The notes below the pieces were generated by a model, which saw only the letters and a list, made by a program, of their open reading frames with translations, was not told the DNA's origin and did not search any database. Of a stretch of 64,000 nt of DNA, positions 42,637-53,727 are shown piece after piece. The stretch spans positions 53,141,146-53,205,145 of the forward strand of contig CM048852.1 of assembly GCA_026545225.1 (NCBI GenBank), in the 5' to 3' direction. Each line of letters opens with the position of its first letter. Position 1 is the stretch's first letter. The position numbers and the translations under genes are program-made. The stretch comes from Cornus controversa (Eukaryota > Streptophyta > Magnoliopsida > Cornales > Cornaceae).

Positions 42637-43165
42637 TATAAATTACAACATGTACAACAATGATGGAGTTCTGTGTTTTTTTTTCCATGGTTATATTTTT
42701 TCTTTATTAAATTATTATAATTATTTGTTAATATATGAATTAACACCGAAAAATTGTCAATCCATGACTCTTATTATAACATGTTAGCATCTCCAACCGA
42801 TGGTTTAAATTTCATAATGATGTGGCAAATTGGAATATGGTATTTTGGTATACTCCACCCGATGCCAAATTTATTAATTTATTGTAATTATAAAATACAT
42901 TTTAAAATAATAATAGAAACTCATAGTTTAAAATAATAGAAAAAACTCATTTAACATATATATATATTTTAATTAAATTTGACATATTTGATAGTATGTC
43001 AAATGCCAAGTAAGCATTTGTGGTATCACTTGAAGGAGTTTTTGATTTCAAAAGTAATTATTACAAATGTCACGTATGATTTGACATATTGGTTAAAAAT
43101 ACTCTAAATATCAATTATCTTATTATCACTAAAATTTATTAAAGAAGGTATTCCCTAGTTATCAC

Positions 43166-44280
43166 CAAGTAAAAACAAAATTGCTACCTCTTGCGCATGT
43201 ATATACAGCTTCACAGACACACCAAAAATAGAGTGTCCAACAGAAGTAAGATATACCAAAGTAGGAAGAACACAAATAGAATCAACTTTCAAACCATTAC
43301 AATCAACATTCTTTATTCTTTTTTTTTTTTTCTTTCTTACTTTCATCTTTTTCTTGAATAGCAAATATAGAGATAATTAAATGATTTCCTTACTTAGATT
43401 TCTATTGAAATTTATATAAATATCATTTTCTAGACTGACATGAATGTTAAATGAAAATTTAAAAAAAAAAAAAAAGTAACCTAATCAAATATATTATTTT
43501 GATGTTCCAAAATTTTCAACCCATCAAAAAAATATAAATATCTTAGATGTTTTTTCTTTGAAAATATTATGCAAAATTAAACGTAAAGATCTCCAAAAGG
43601 CACTACTAAATTACAAACATATATAGATATTTCAATGATCATGATTTATGATTTAAAATTAATGCTAGAAAAAAAAAAAAAAAGAGGAATCCTAGAAGCA
43701 ATCATCGATAATTGATATGATCAATTCTTAATTTTGACAAGCAAAATAAAATAAAGAGTTAAACATTAATGGGAGAGAGAGGGGGACAAAAAACTATTTC
43801 ATAATTGAAAGGGTAATGGTGGTATTTGAGAAAAAATAATAATTTATTTATTTATAAAGAAGTCATGGTTAGAAGTGTGATTTTCTTTATTATTGGAGTG
43901 CAATCTTAAAAAATGAGAGTGCAGTAGTAAAAAATGGAGAAGGTATTCATTGTGCATAGCTGTGCACTAGACGCATCGGAACTATTAGTGCGCTAAGTGC
44001 ACCCTGCATGTGTATTCGTAAAACAATGAGTATGCAAATATCCCATCGTTTCACTGGATCATACTTGTAACAATTCAAACTGCAAATGAGTCCCACAATC
44101 TTCATTTTCAAAAGTTTTGATATAAAATAGTAGAACACAAAGACTATTCATTGCATTCCTATTTAGTCTCTGGTCTACACCACTTCTTATATAAAAAAGA
44201 AAGGAACTCAACTGAAATAAAACTATAGCTTCAACCAAACTAATGCCAACACAATCACTCCATTACCAAAACAAAGTTTC
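43166..44280. other. Intergenic DNA with a relic of the 11823-type TIR family
   Basis: At 43770-43925 the sequence resembles the right half of the element at 11823-12699 (GAAAGGGTAAT.GT.ATTTGA, AATAATTTATTTATTT, GGAGTG). No gene is seen. The part near 44160-44280 may be 3' untranslated sequence of the peptide gene. Confidence 0.45.
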
Positions 44281-44472
44281 TTCATCCATGTATTTTCATC
44301 CCCTGCAAAACAAAAAAGAAAAATTCATAAAATAAAAATATGATAAATACAGCTACCAATTCGAACATAATCACTTCCAAACCTGATCTGACCAATCTAA
44401 AAAAAAAAATGTTGCACCACAATACTACCTAAATCGGCATTCTTTTATTACTCTCCAAAATCAAAACTTTAC

Positions 44473-44855
44473 CTATATAACACATATATATAAATTTGAT
44501 GCATATGATAAAGGTTCTTTAGTTCTTACACTTCCTCCTCCTGCATCACCAGCTCTTAAACCTTTAGATTTGCGATGTGTTTTTGGATGACCATGAGGAT
44601 GTGGAGGGATTCTGTGGGAGTGAGTCTCAGGACCTCTATAATCGATATCATAAATTCCTGAATCCATATTTAACACATCCAATCCTCCTAAGTAAAAACA
44701 ATACAAATTAGTCAGCCATGTACTAGTAGTATATGATAGATATACTAAGAGCTTACAAGGGTATTGTACAAACCTCTTGAAAGGCAAGGCACGGCGAGGA
44801 GGAGGAGGAGGAGGAAGAGAAGAATGATGGTGGTGACTCTAGGCTTGAACTCCAT
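44473..44855 (-). CDS. Small secreted peptide precursor, two (or three) exons, family not recognised
   Basis: Exon 1 (44774-44855) encodes MEFKPRVTTIILLFLLLLLL and AVPCLSR, a clear signal peptide. After a phase-1 intron (donor GTTTGT, acceptor TTACTTAG) exon 2 (44473-44687) continues GGLDVLNMDSGIYDIDYRGP, then ETHSHRIPPHPHGHP and KTHRKSKGLRAGDAGGGS. The total is 98 aa if translation runs to the stop at 44473. A good alternative donor (AGT then GTAAGA) after GGGS could join to exon 3 near 44301 (acceptor TTTTGCAG), giving a shorter tail GMKIHG. The Asp-Tyr (DIDY) motif followed by Pro- and His-rich sequence resembles tyrosine-sulfated plant peptide precursors in general layout, but I cannot place it in PSY, CIF or RGF. 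Function unknown. Confidence 0.6.
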
Positions 44856-45243
44856 GGGCATTCAAAACTGAGCTGATCACAAGTGAAGCTAGCTAGCTAG
44901 CTACTTGTTTTGGATATATGTGGATGGAGGAGAGAATGAACGGGTAAGTCATGGGGGGGTTCACGGAAGAAGCATGGGATATCAGTTAAGGTAATGCTCA
45001 GCTTTTGGCAATTGAAAACCGTCAGCATCAACACAGCAATTAGTTGCAAGGAATTGATGTGGATGTCTTGTGTTGGAACATTTATGTGGTGTAACCACAA
45101 CCAGACTTTAGGTAATCACTTTTTATTTATGTTCTTTTCTTCTCGATAGTTCCCTAAGAATCATTCCTAGATAATGTATAGCTAGCTTGAACTGACAAAC
45201 CATGAAATCAGGGGTTGAGTCACAGATCGAGCAATCAATTTAT
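44856..45243 (-). other. Upstream region of the peptide gene
   Basis: Probable leader and promoter; contains an AGCT tandem run at 44887-44900. No other gene. Confidence 0.4.
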
Positions 45244-45597
45244 AGGGTCTTGGACTGCAAATGAACTGAATTGTTCATGAATTGCTGGGACTCGGCTCGT
45301 TTAAGACTTGGCTCAGTCGAGTTCGATTTTTAAACTCATTTAGTAAAGAGCTAATTCTGAACAGTACTACTGAACTCAGCTTGTGTAGGCTCGTAAACAT
45401 AAGCTCGTGTATTTCAACGTGAGCCCAAATCGAGTCAGAACATATTTTTGTTATTAAATGAACCGAGACCCAACTTTTCAAAATAATGACAAGTTGAGCC
45501 ATAATTCAACTTTTTGAGCTCATTACAATTCTGAATCAAGTCCACAAACGAATTAGCTGAATCCGAACCGACTCAGGTCAATTCATTTGCATCCCTA
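45244..45597. mobile_element. hAT-like MITE
   Basis: GCAAATGAACTGAATTGTTC near the left end mirrors GGTCAATTCATTTGCATCCC at the right end. The interior is rich in GGCTCG, GAGTTCG and AGCTCG words, the usual composition of plant hAT MITEs. A target duplication could not be confirmed. Confidence 0.55.
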
Positions 45598-46628
45598 CTT
45601 GAAAGGTGAAAATGTTGAATTTATACAAAATAATAATGAATGTTAAGTATATCTTCAAACTTTTTGTTCCCGTACCACGTGTAGGCGGGACCAGTTGGTT
45701 ATGGGCTTTGAATGGTCCTTGTGTGTATTATTGAAGATGATGTGGAGGGGCATCCCCATTTGGCTGGAGTTTAACTCATACAGCTACCCTCTTTTCCTCT
45801 CTGTTTCTTTCATCATAAAACTCTTTGAATTCATAGTGTCTCAAGTCACAACATGCCAGGACATCTTATGTAGACTTGTGCTTATCATGTTATATATGGA
45901 AATTAAATTCTGAAAGATGGATAATATTTTATTATAGATTGGTGCAACCCATTTATGGTTGGGAATTGAATGGGCTGTTTATATATATATATATATATGA
46001 GAGAATCCACATGCAGTGGTGGTGGTACGTATTATCATTCCTCAGAAGTTTGACATGATTACAAACTGCAAAGGAAAATAGTTGATCTAATTTATAATCC
46101 CCTGGTTTTATATAATTTTAATCATTTATGCTTCACCAATCTCAAGTTTGGCAATGTAATAAAAATAGTATTTTCAAACATGCAATAAAACTAATTTTTT
46201 GAACTAACTTTCTCAAATTCTAATTACGACGCCCAAACATGAACAATACTATATACAACTGGCGACTGCCTACGAGGAGTAGCAGAGTGCATGAATAGAT
46301 TTTTTTGTAGGATAGTTTGACATTGAATTATTTTTAATGGAACTTTACAAATATTATATACTTCTCTTTATCATATATATATATATATATATATAGTATC
46401 TACGTACATATGTTATATGCGCGTCCCCGGGTTCTATCACCTGTTGGGACTAGTACTATGTGTGATTTCATTTCATAGTCCTAGATTTACTGTATTAGCT
46501 TTACCATGCACAGTCACGATGAGGAAACTCAGATCACGTGAGTCTTACAGCAGAGCTCACGTGATTAAGGGCTGGGTTAGTGCGTACTCATTCTCTCTCA
46601 TCCTTTTTGCTCACATTATTCGTCTATA

Positions 46629-46659
<31 letters not shown>

Positions 46660-47136
46660 TAAAGGACAGAAGACACGAATATTGCAATATTGTGTGATTT
46701 TTTTATTTTTTACAAAATATTGTGTGATAACTTGCCGAGAAATCTTGAAAAAAACAGGAATTGGTGATAAAGGCTTGTTTGTCCACTCAATCTCTCAACC
46801 ATCCATGATAGTGAAGTGATAATATCATATTTTCAAGTGAAACGACGTTATATAGCCAACTGACCCTTTTGATATAATAATCTATTTATGCTGCAACCAA
46901 ATGACCCCTCAATCTCTGATAAAGGCAGACCAGGCTCGACATTATACTCGGAGCAAACTTTATTGCGACTTGGGCTGGGTCCATTTGGGTCTTCATGAAT
47001 AGGATTTATAGTATGTCATGTTGGGTACAATATTAATGAAATTACAAGAATAGATTAAAGCACTCTCTAGTGTTAATACCTTGGTTTAGAGAGAGAAGGC
47101 TCAGTGCTTCACAAGTATTTGCATAAAGTGATTTTG
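45598..47136. other. Intergenic DNA, no gene supported
   Basis: Contains AT microsatellites at 45979-45998, 46373-46396 and 46622-46650. A less AT-rich patch with CACGTGAG words lies at 46420-46590 but has no recognisable product. Confidence 0.5.
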
Positions 47137-47717
47137 CTTAAGCTCTGGTTTTGGAACCAAATCCTTTGGGATTTGGATTTGAAAAGGTAATTGGAATTGA
47201 AATTGTAATGAAATTTCATTTATGTGTTTGGAACAAACTGGATTTAAAAGGTCATTTTTAGTTTGGATTTAAAATGAAATTTGGAATTAAAATAATATTA
47301 TACCATCTTTACCCTGGTTAAAATAATAAATGAAAGATTTATTTTTTTTGTTAAATATATTTCAAAAATAATATACTTGGTAAGGGTGGGTGTAATAGTA
47401 TGCTGATCAATGTAGATAGAATTACAAAATAAATAAAAAGGGTTTTCAGGATGTATTTCTAATGTTATACAGAAAGTTTGATATAAGATCATCAAAAAAG
47501 ACGTTAGAAGATATTTACAAGCGTATATAAGGAAATAGTGTTATGAGAATTTGAAATTCCATCAAATTCCACCATTTTTTATTGGATTTGAAACAGCAAC
47601 AAAACGGTATTTGAAATCCCGTGAAAACCAAATCCCATTTATAATTCCGTAGTTCCAAACAACATAAATTCCTTCAAATCCCGTTTCCAAATCCAAATCT
47701 TAATGTTCCAAACACAG
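47137..47717. mobile_element. TIR element with TTTGGAAC ends
   Basis: GGTTTTGGAACCAAATCC and GATTTGGATTTG near the left are mirrored by TTTCCAAATCCAAATC and GTTCCAAACACAGC at the right. The repeats extend over about 80 bases in imperfect form. No coding capacity. Confidence 0.5.
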
Positions 47718-47718
47718 C

Positions 47719-47949
47719 GGGCTCCGTTTGTTCCAACATAAAATATTTTTTAAAAAATATTTCTAAAATATCAAGTGTTTGGTAGCCAACTATTTAATAT
47801 TTTACAAATTGGTTGCAAAAATTCAAACATTTTGGTGTAAATATATTTTACAGGTATAACATTTTTCTTTTTAAAATATGTAATCAAACACCAAAAAATT
47901 TTAAAAATATTTTCCAGAAAATATTTTACGTCGAAACAAACAGAACCTA
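47719..47949. mobile_element. Small MITE abutting the previous element
   Basis: The left end GGCTCCGTTTGTTCCAACAT with AAAATATTTT and the right end AAATATTTTACGTCGAAACA with AACAGAACC form an imperfect inverted repeat of about 35 bp. It directly follows the element at 47137-47717 and may have inserted into its end. Confidence 0.55.
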
Positions 47950-48831
47950 AATTCAAAATTATATTCACTTCTGTCATTCTAAAATTCAGTATCACATCAA
48001 GTAACAACTATGAAAACAAATGCATAATAACACCTAGAATGAAAACCATCACAGTAGGATTAAGTAGGAACTAAATTAAGTTCGCACATTAACCCTAGAA
48101 TGAATGAAAGCCATCACAGAGGACTCGAGTCACTGCCCAAAGCTTCTCAAAGGGCTTAGTGATCAATTGCCTTCAAAGTTAAATTTAGAGAGATAATTAT
48201 GATATATCTATACACACACACACACACTAGGGTGTCTTGTTTAATAAGAATAAGTGAAATTAAAGAGTTAGTTTTAATATGGGTCATGAATAGGATGGAA
48301 GAGGCAAAAACACAAGAACCCGCCATAGCTCCATCTATCCTTTATTTGTCTTGCTGCGAAAACAACCACCAAGCACTACAGATTTATTTAATACACACTA
48401 CTTTCTAAAATTACCCCTAGTGATTTCAAACCAACTTCTGGTATTCAAGTCAGTGTAACCCAGTAATTAACTTCATAATGTGAGTGGACCAAAGAGTGTT
48501 ATTCTCTCCCAACAAGAAACCCAAAAGGTTCAACTAAGGTTTCATGGCCTCTTTTCTAGCACTCATAAAGTGCTTAAGTCAATTATGAATCAATCATTGA
48601 AGAAAGTTAGAAAAATTCCAGACACTGGAAAACATATGCACAAAAATCGACAATGTGATATAAAATTTGATGTAATACCATCAGCATGTTCGAGGTGACA
48701 AGTGTGTATTCAGAAACAGGCGACGTGCTTTGGTTATGCCCCAACATGTGTTGTGTACACAGAATCATATGGCATCCAATGCTTGCCCGTTTACTAACCT
48801 TCCCGCTAGCTTGCTTTGTAGATAAGAACTG
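47950..48831. other. Region downstream of the POLAR-like gene
   Basis: The right part is probably POLAR-like 3' untranslated sequence. A (CA)n run lies at 48213-48227. No other gene. Confidence 0.45.
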
Positions 48832-51800
48832 TCATTCTATGTATAACTTGTAAGATTCAATGTCCATTGCTCTTTTCATCCCAACCATTGTTTTCTTCGA
48901 CTCAAATTCCATCTTCTTGTCATAATCCTCATCACTCTTCTTATCTTCTTCCACCTGGGCTTCAGTTTCTTCATCTGAGAAAGAAAAGGTAAATGCTAGA
49001 TTAGACCAGTGCATTTAACAAAGCAAGCTTACTTGAGCATCATGACAAATTAGTTGTGCAAAGATTTCAACATTTACAACAATAAAAGAAATTAAGAAAC
49101 CCCTTTGATAGCATTTGAAAAGTACTTTCTTGCTTTAAACTTTGCTCTCAAAATCAAGCTAAATGCTTCAAAAGTGCCCTCCAAAACTACCAAGATAAAT
49201 CTGTTCGATGTGAATATGATTTGTTTTTAACTACTTGAGATTGAATACATGAAACCAACATTATTAACAAAATGAAATGAAAATTGCACTGATTTAGATG
49301 GAGATAAAAAGATTTGCCTGAGGCAGTTGCTAGAGAAAATTCAGTCAGGCGTTTAACGCAATCCTTTAGGGCTTGGAGTTCGGCTTCTTTCTCATGGAGT
49401 TTGAAATGGGCTTGATGCAGCTCGGACTCCAGTTCCACAATTTGACTCTCCTGTTGTTCTATGAGCAAGCGGCTCAATTTCTGATCCAGTTCAGATGGCA
49501 AAACCCCATTGAATTGATTAGAATAGGAAGTCTGACCGTCTGGTTCACTGAACACTTTAGCTAAGACTTCAGTCTGTACAACACTTGTGAGATGTTTTTA
49601 GTCAAGCTTAGAAAAAAATTTGAACTGGAAAAACAACATAGTGGCTTAGGAGCAAAACTAACTCAGAATAGAGTATACAAGACTGCCATGTATGTTAGCA
49701 TAAGCCATTTAGCGTGCCATTTCCAGGTGGTGGAATCATCTAGGAGCTACATAAACATAATGATCATATATCTCACATCTGATTTGTGCTTGCACTTCTA
49801 TGACTGTTAAAAGTAAGAGTTCTTATTTTCTACACTTGCCAGTCACTTTTACCAGGCTTCCTATAGGAACTACTTTCCCCCCAGAAACACACAGATAGAG
49901 AAACAATTACTAGTGGCATGAATTACAAGCAGTAAAATAAAATTTTAATATCCACTCGGAAAAGGCAAAAGCCAATTTAAATAAAAGAAGAAAAAGATTA
50001 CAGTATAGCTAAATAAAAGATGGGAAATAATTGTTTCAATATGTACATCGATGGGTTGAAGGTTTCTTTATAGCTATTTTTGGTTCACAAATTATTAATA
50101 AACTGGCTTGATCAGGGTTGGAAATATGATAACTACTATCAAAGCAAAACCCGCCGAACTTAATACACTGCTATTTTTTTCCTTTTTCCCTTTTCATCGG
50201 GGTCTTTTCAGTTTATAAAGCTAATATAGATTTCCAACCTCTCAAAACTCAAAAGCTACAAGTGAAACAGCCAGATTATATGAGTTTTACACATAATATT
50301 AAAATGAGGGAACCTAGTGACCTACCCAAAGCAATTTCAAAGTTTATTAGGTGACATGTAGTTGATTGAATCAAGAAAATAACTTCAGCCTAGAATTGCA
50401 CAAAACTAATAGCTCTCAATGAAAAAAGGCCACAAATAATTTTCTCTCAAGAATATTGTGGAGATAAATCCACTATTACGAAGGGGACAGATACTAGATT
50501 GAGCTCACCTCACAAACATCTGATTTTCTTCCTTCAAACCCAGAAACTTCTTTAGTGCACCCAGGAAGCTTTTGCAGTTCAGACTCAAGCTCTGCTTCCA
50601 GCTGGTCCATATCGAGCACTTCTGATGTTGGCTCTTCCGTAAGAACACTACTTGCACATTCACCGTCTTCAGTTATAGGGAGACCAGAAACTTCAATACC
50701 ATCACCATTCTTGCTGTTTGATTTAATGGCCACTGTTTGAGCATGCTTTCCTCTGATTTTATTTGAATGTCTAATACCTTCAGTACGCAGACGAAATAAT
50801 TTTCTTTTAGAAAGATCCGTTTTTAATTCTTGGACAACTTTCGCAGTTTCATCCATTGCTGAGTTCAGCCTACTGATTTCGGCTTTCCCAGCTGACATCA
50901 TGTACAACATTCCAATGCCAAGTCCCCAACCAAAACATGAGTTATCTAAAAAGAACCAGAATTAAAGTGAATAACTCATAGATTTGCAAAATGTTATACA
51001 AATCCAACATAAATTCAAGGACAAAAAAAGACTCATTCGATGTAAACTAACAAAGCCAACAAGGAGTGAGTAGCCAACAAAAGAATAGACGAGTATTTTC
51101 ACTATGAGACTCTAACAATGTTCAAAGCAGATAGTTGTTTCAATAGATTCAGGACATAATAGAGTAAATAGACCAGTGATAATCGTATGAAAGTATATTA
51201 CCATTTTCACAGTTTCACTGTTATCATTCAACAAAAATATAGATTAGTTCTAACATTTATTTTATATGAACTATGCCTGTCCAAGAACTCAACCTGTAAG
51301 GTACTTTTGGGGAACAATCATTTCTATCGATAATATAATTCTGTATCATACATATAACCACTGTATCATCGTTAATAGTGTCTCATAAGTCTCACTTAAG
51401 CTTTCACATGGCACAACACAACAGCCTGACACCATGATTCTCTTGTCCTATACATAACACTGTATTGTTTAATATGTATCAAGTATCAACGGGATGGTCA
51501 AGCCACCAACCGCAGAGTATATTGAACATGACAGTGGGCAATGACACTAATTCTATATAGCCTCTTATTTGGCAACCAAATGCACCCTAACCAATTTCAA
51601 TTGAGAGACAATGCCATCAGCTATCGAATTCAGTATTTGCATCTGCCAAGCATGTAAAGCACTTTGTGCAAAAACATAACAATTACAATACAATTTTTTT
51701 CAGAATATTCACATGCATATACAGATACAATGACAGATATGCATGCACACATAAAAATACTGTCATAATATACATCTATATTTCTATAACATAAAACAAA

Positions 51801-52318
51801 AATCTAATATAACCTTTGGAAGAACAAGATTCGTATTTTCCAATTGCATTTTTGCTAATTCGCCTCTTCTTCAAGCAAATGGGGAATCTCTTTACACTTT
51901 TTCTCTGATTCATCACAACCCCATCACCACCATCCACAAACCCACATTCCTTCTCAACATTCCCAACATCAATAGCCCTAAACCCTTTCACATTTCCCCT
52001 GATTCCTCGAGATTTCTTCCGCGAATTCTTCGATCCGGATCGAGACCCATTTCGACCCCGAGAACCGGAACTCGAGAACCTAAAGATTGATGACTCACCA
52101 GATACTGAACTGTGTGTCTCGTTGTTGTAGTCTTCACTGAGATGGATTGAAACTTGAGACTGTGCACACTCGTCAGTGTGTTGCGTGTCTCTGGATTGAT
52201 CACATTTTTGGTCAGTTTGTTCAGAGACAGTAATGGGTGGTTCGGCATTGATGCTGAGGACTCGTTTAGCGAAGAACCCAGATCCTGCTACTGCTGCAGC
52301 TAACAGAACTTGCCACAT
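48832..52318 (-). CDS. POLAR: POLAR-like protein (polarity in stomatal asymmetric division), four exons
   Basis: Exons 51814-52318, 50509-50945, 49318-49573 and 48832-48974 (minus) join into 446 aa. Exon 1 starts MWQVLLAAAVAGSGFFAKRV, a membrane-like N-terminus, and continues into a Ser/Arg-rich region. Exon 2 carries the family core: NSCFGWGLGIGMLYMMSAGK, AEISRLNSAMDETAKVVQEL, KTDLSKRK. Exon 3 encodes a coiled coil (ELDQKLSRLLIEQQESQIVE, LESELHQAHFKLHEKEAELQ). Exon 4 is acidic and ends ESYKLYIE. Arabidopsis POLAR is a cortical scaffold in stomatal-lineage cells that recruits BIN2-class GSK3 kinases with BASL. Phases 1, 0, 1 all agree. Intron 3 has a GC donor (TCAG then GCAAAT, 49317-49316) and a TTTCTCAG acceptor. 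The ATG at 52318 is used because the longer frame starts with TTG. Confidence 0.88.
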
Positions 52319-52501
52319 TGTGATGCGCAAGAACTAGGGTTTGATTTAGAGAGAGAATGGACGAGAGTACTCAGGAGTGAGTTAGAAATCACATTCAGCA
52401 ACTAAAGAATTCTGGAGAGAGAGAGAACAGAGAAGGGCTAGTGAGGGTACAGAAAGTCAGAAACTGAAGCTGAGAGGTACACTTTTAAAAAGTGTTAGGT
52501 G

Positions 52502-52604
52502 TACGTGTAAGGAGAAGCACGTTGTGACTGTTCGTACATACACGTGTTACAGGCGCGTGAGCGTGGTCTTCATGTCTTGCCTTTCCGTTTGGTACACTCA
52601 CGTG
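52502..52604. promoter_or_regulatory. Cluster of ACGTG/G-box cores upstream of the POLAR-like gene
   Basis: Two perfect CACGTG G-boxes (52541-52546, 52599-52604) and further ACGTG or CGCGTG cores (52502-52507, 52518-52523, 52554-52559) lie 185-290 bases upstream of the start codon. G-boxes bind bHLH and bZIP factors. In Arabidopsis POLAR is activated by the bHLH factor SPEECHLESS, so bHLH control here is a reasonable inference. Confidence 0.5.
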
Positions 52605-53040
52605 CTTCCCGCTTGGAACCATTTTTCAATTTTTAATTGGACTCCCATATTTTACCGCCAAAGGCCGAAAGGCGTATGTATTCCTATTTTACGAGAGCAA
52701 AGTGAATGCGTGTAGTTGTTTGCGACTCATCGATATAAATAAAAATAAATATAAAAAAAAGTTAAATACAATAATTTCCTTTGAAATTTAACCAAATTAT
52801 ATTCTGATAAATTTTTTTAAAAGTTGTACACTGTGTTTTCTTGAACTTTGCACACTTATTACTAATACACTTCTTCATCCAAAAAATTGTCTATCTCCCT
52901 TTAAAAATGCCCTCCCTCAATGTAAAATGACTTTTAAACCAATACAATGACATTTATTTACAAAAATACTTAATTTTTTTAAGACGAAATTGCCCCTTTT
53001 GTTCTCGGCGCCTTTACTATCTCTCTCTCTTTTGCTTTCC

Positions 53041-53330
53041 ATGGCTTCCTCTCTTCAACTACTGTTTTTCTTCATTTGCATGGTCTCAATCTCTGTTGCT
53101 TAAAGACCATCTTGGCCAAATCATACTATGGTCCTTCCAATGACCAAAGAAGTCTCAACATTATAGTATGTGACCCAGATATACTTGGGTACTCTACTTG
53201 TTCCCATCAAGGTTGTAGTTGATCTTGGTGCTCCTTTTCTCTTGTAATGGTAATTGCTTATCTAGGGTTCCAGCAACTACTCATTAAAAAGGGATTGTGG
53301 TGGTTGCGACTTAAGGTTCTGGCACCCCTC
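53041..53330 (+). pseudogene. EDGP/basic 7S globulin-like aspartyl protease fragment
   Basis: ATG at 53041 opens a signal peptide, MASSLQLLFFFICMVSISVA, then a stop. Afterwards a readable frame gives VLPMTKEVSTL, YVTQIYLGTLLVPIKVVVDL and GAPFLL, matching the start of plant EDGP/basic 7S globulin-type proteins (LPVTKD.STLQYVTQI..RTPLVPVKL.LDLGG.FLWV). Further on GSSNYSLKRDCGGCD parallels the following SSQCSLA…CGDC. At least three stops and frame changes show it is dead. The fragment covers only about the first 100 residues of a protein of some 430. It lies inside the Mutator-like element and was probably captured by it. Confidence 0.75.
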
Positions 53331-53667
53331 AGTGATACTGGTTTTGGGTTTGGTGGTGTATCGGTGAACTAGGGTTTTTGTGCTAGGAAATAGCACGATC
53401 TTTACACCGAGAGGGGTGAAAGGATAAGAGAGAGGGAGAGTTTGTTTGACGATTGTCGATCAACGATGTGGGGTGATTGACGATCGTCGATTAGTAAGCT
53501 AGAAAATCGATTTGCAGAGGGTAAGAGAGAATGAGAGATTTGATAAATCAAAACACCATTTGCACCCTTCACCGCCAGCACTTCCTCCATTTTCGCCATC
53601 ACCAGATCCACCTCCACCGCTCCTCCACCACCATAGCCACCGCCACTACCATCACCATAAAATAAAC

Positions 53668-53668
<1 letters not shown>

Positions 53669-53727
<59 letters not shown>
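53669..53727. repeat. Compound (TA)n(CA)n microsatellite
   Basis: About 13 TA units followed by about 13 CA units, inside the Mutator-like element. Confidence 0.95.

Larger units (their letters stand above)
39780..43165 (+). repeat. Segmental duplication, right copy (contains U5 locus 3, split by two insertions)
   Basis: Matches 36930-38050 in order, once the insertions at 39871-41197 and 41716-42636 are taken out. Both insertions have 9-bp target duplications that rejoin the collinear sequence exactly, so they came after the duplication. Confidence 0.85.

Noticed and set aside
46417-46590. Less AT-rich patch with CCCCGGG and CACGTGAG words
   Set aside because: Could be a promoter or old gene piece, but no product, repeat boundary or RNA could be supported.
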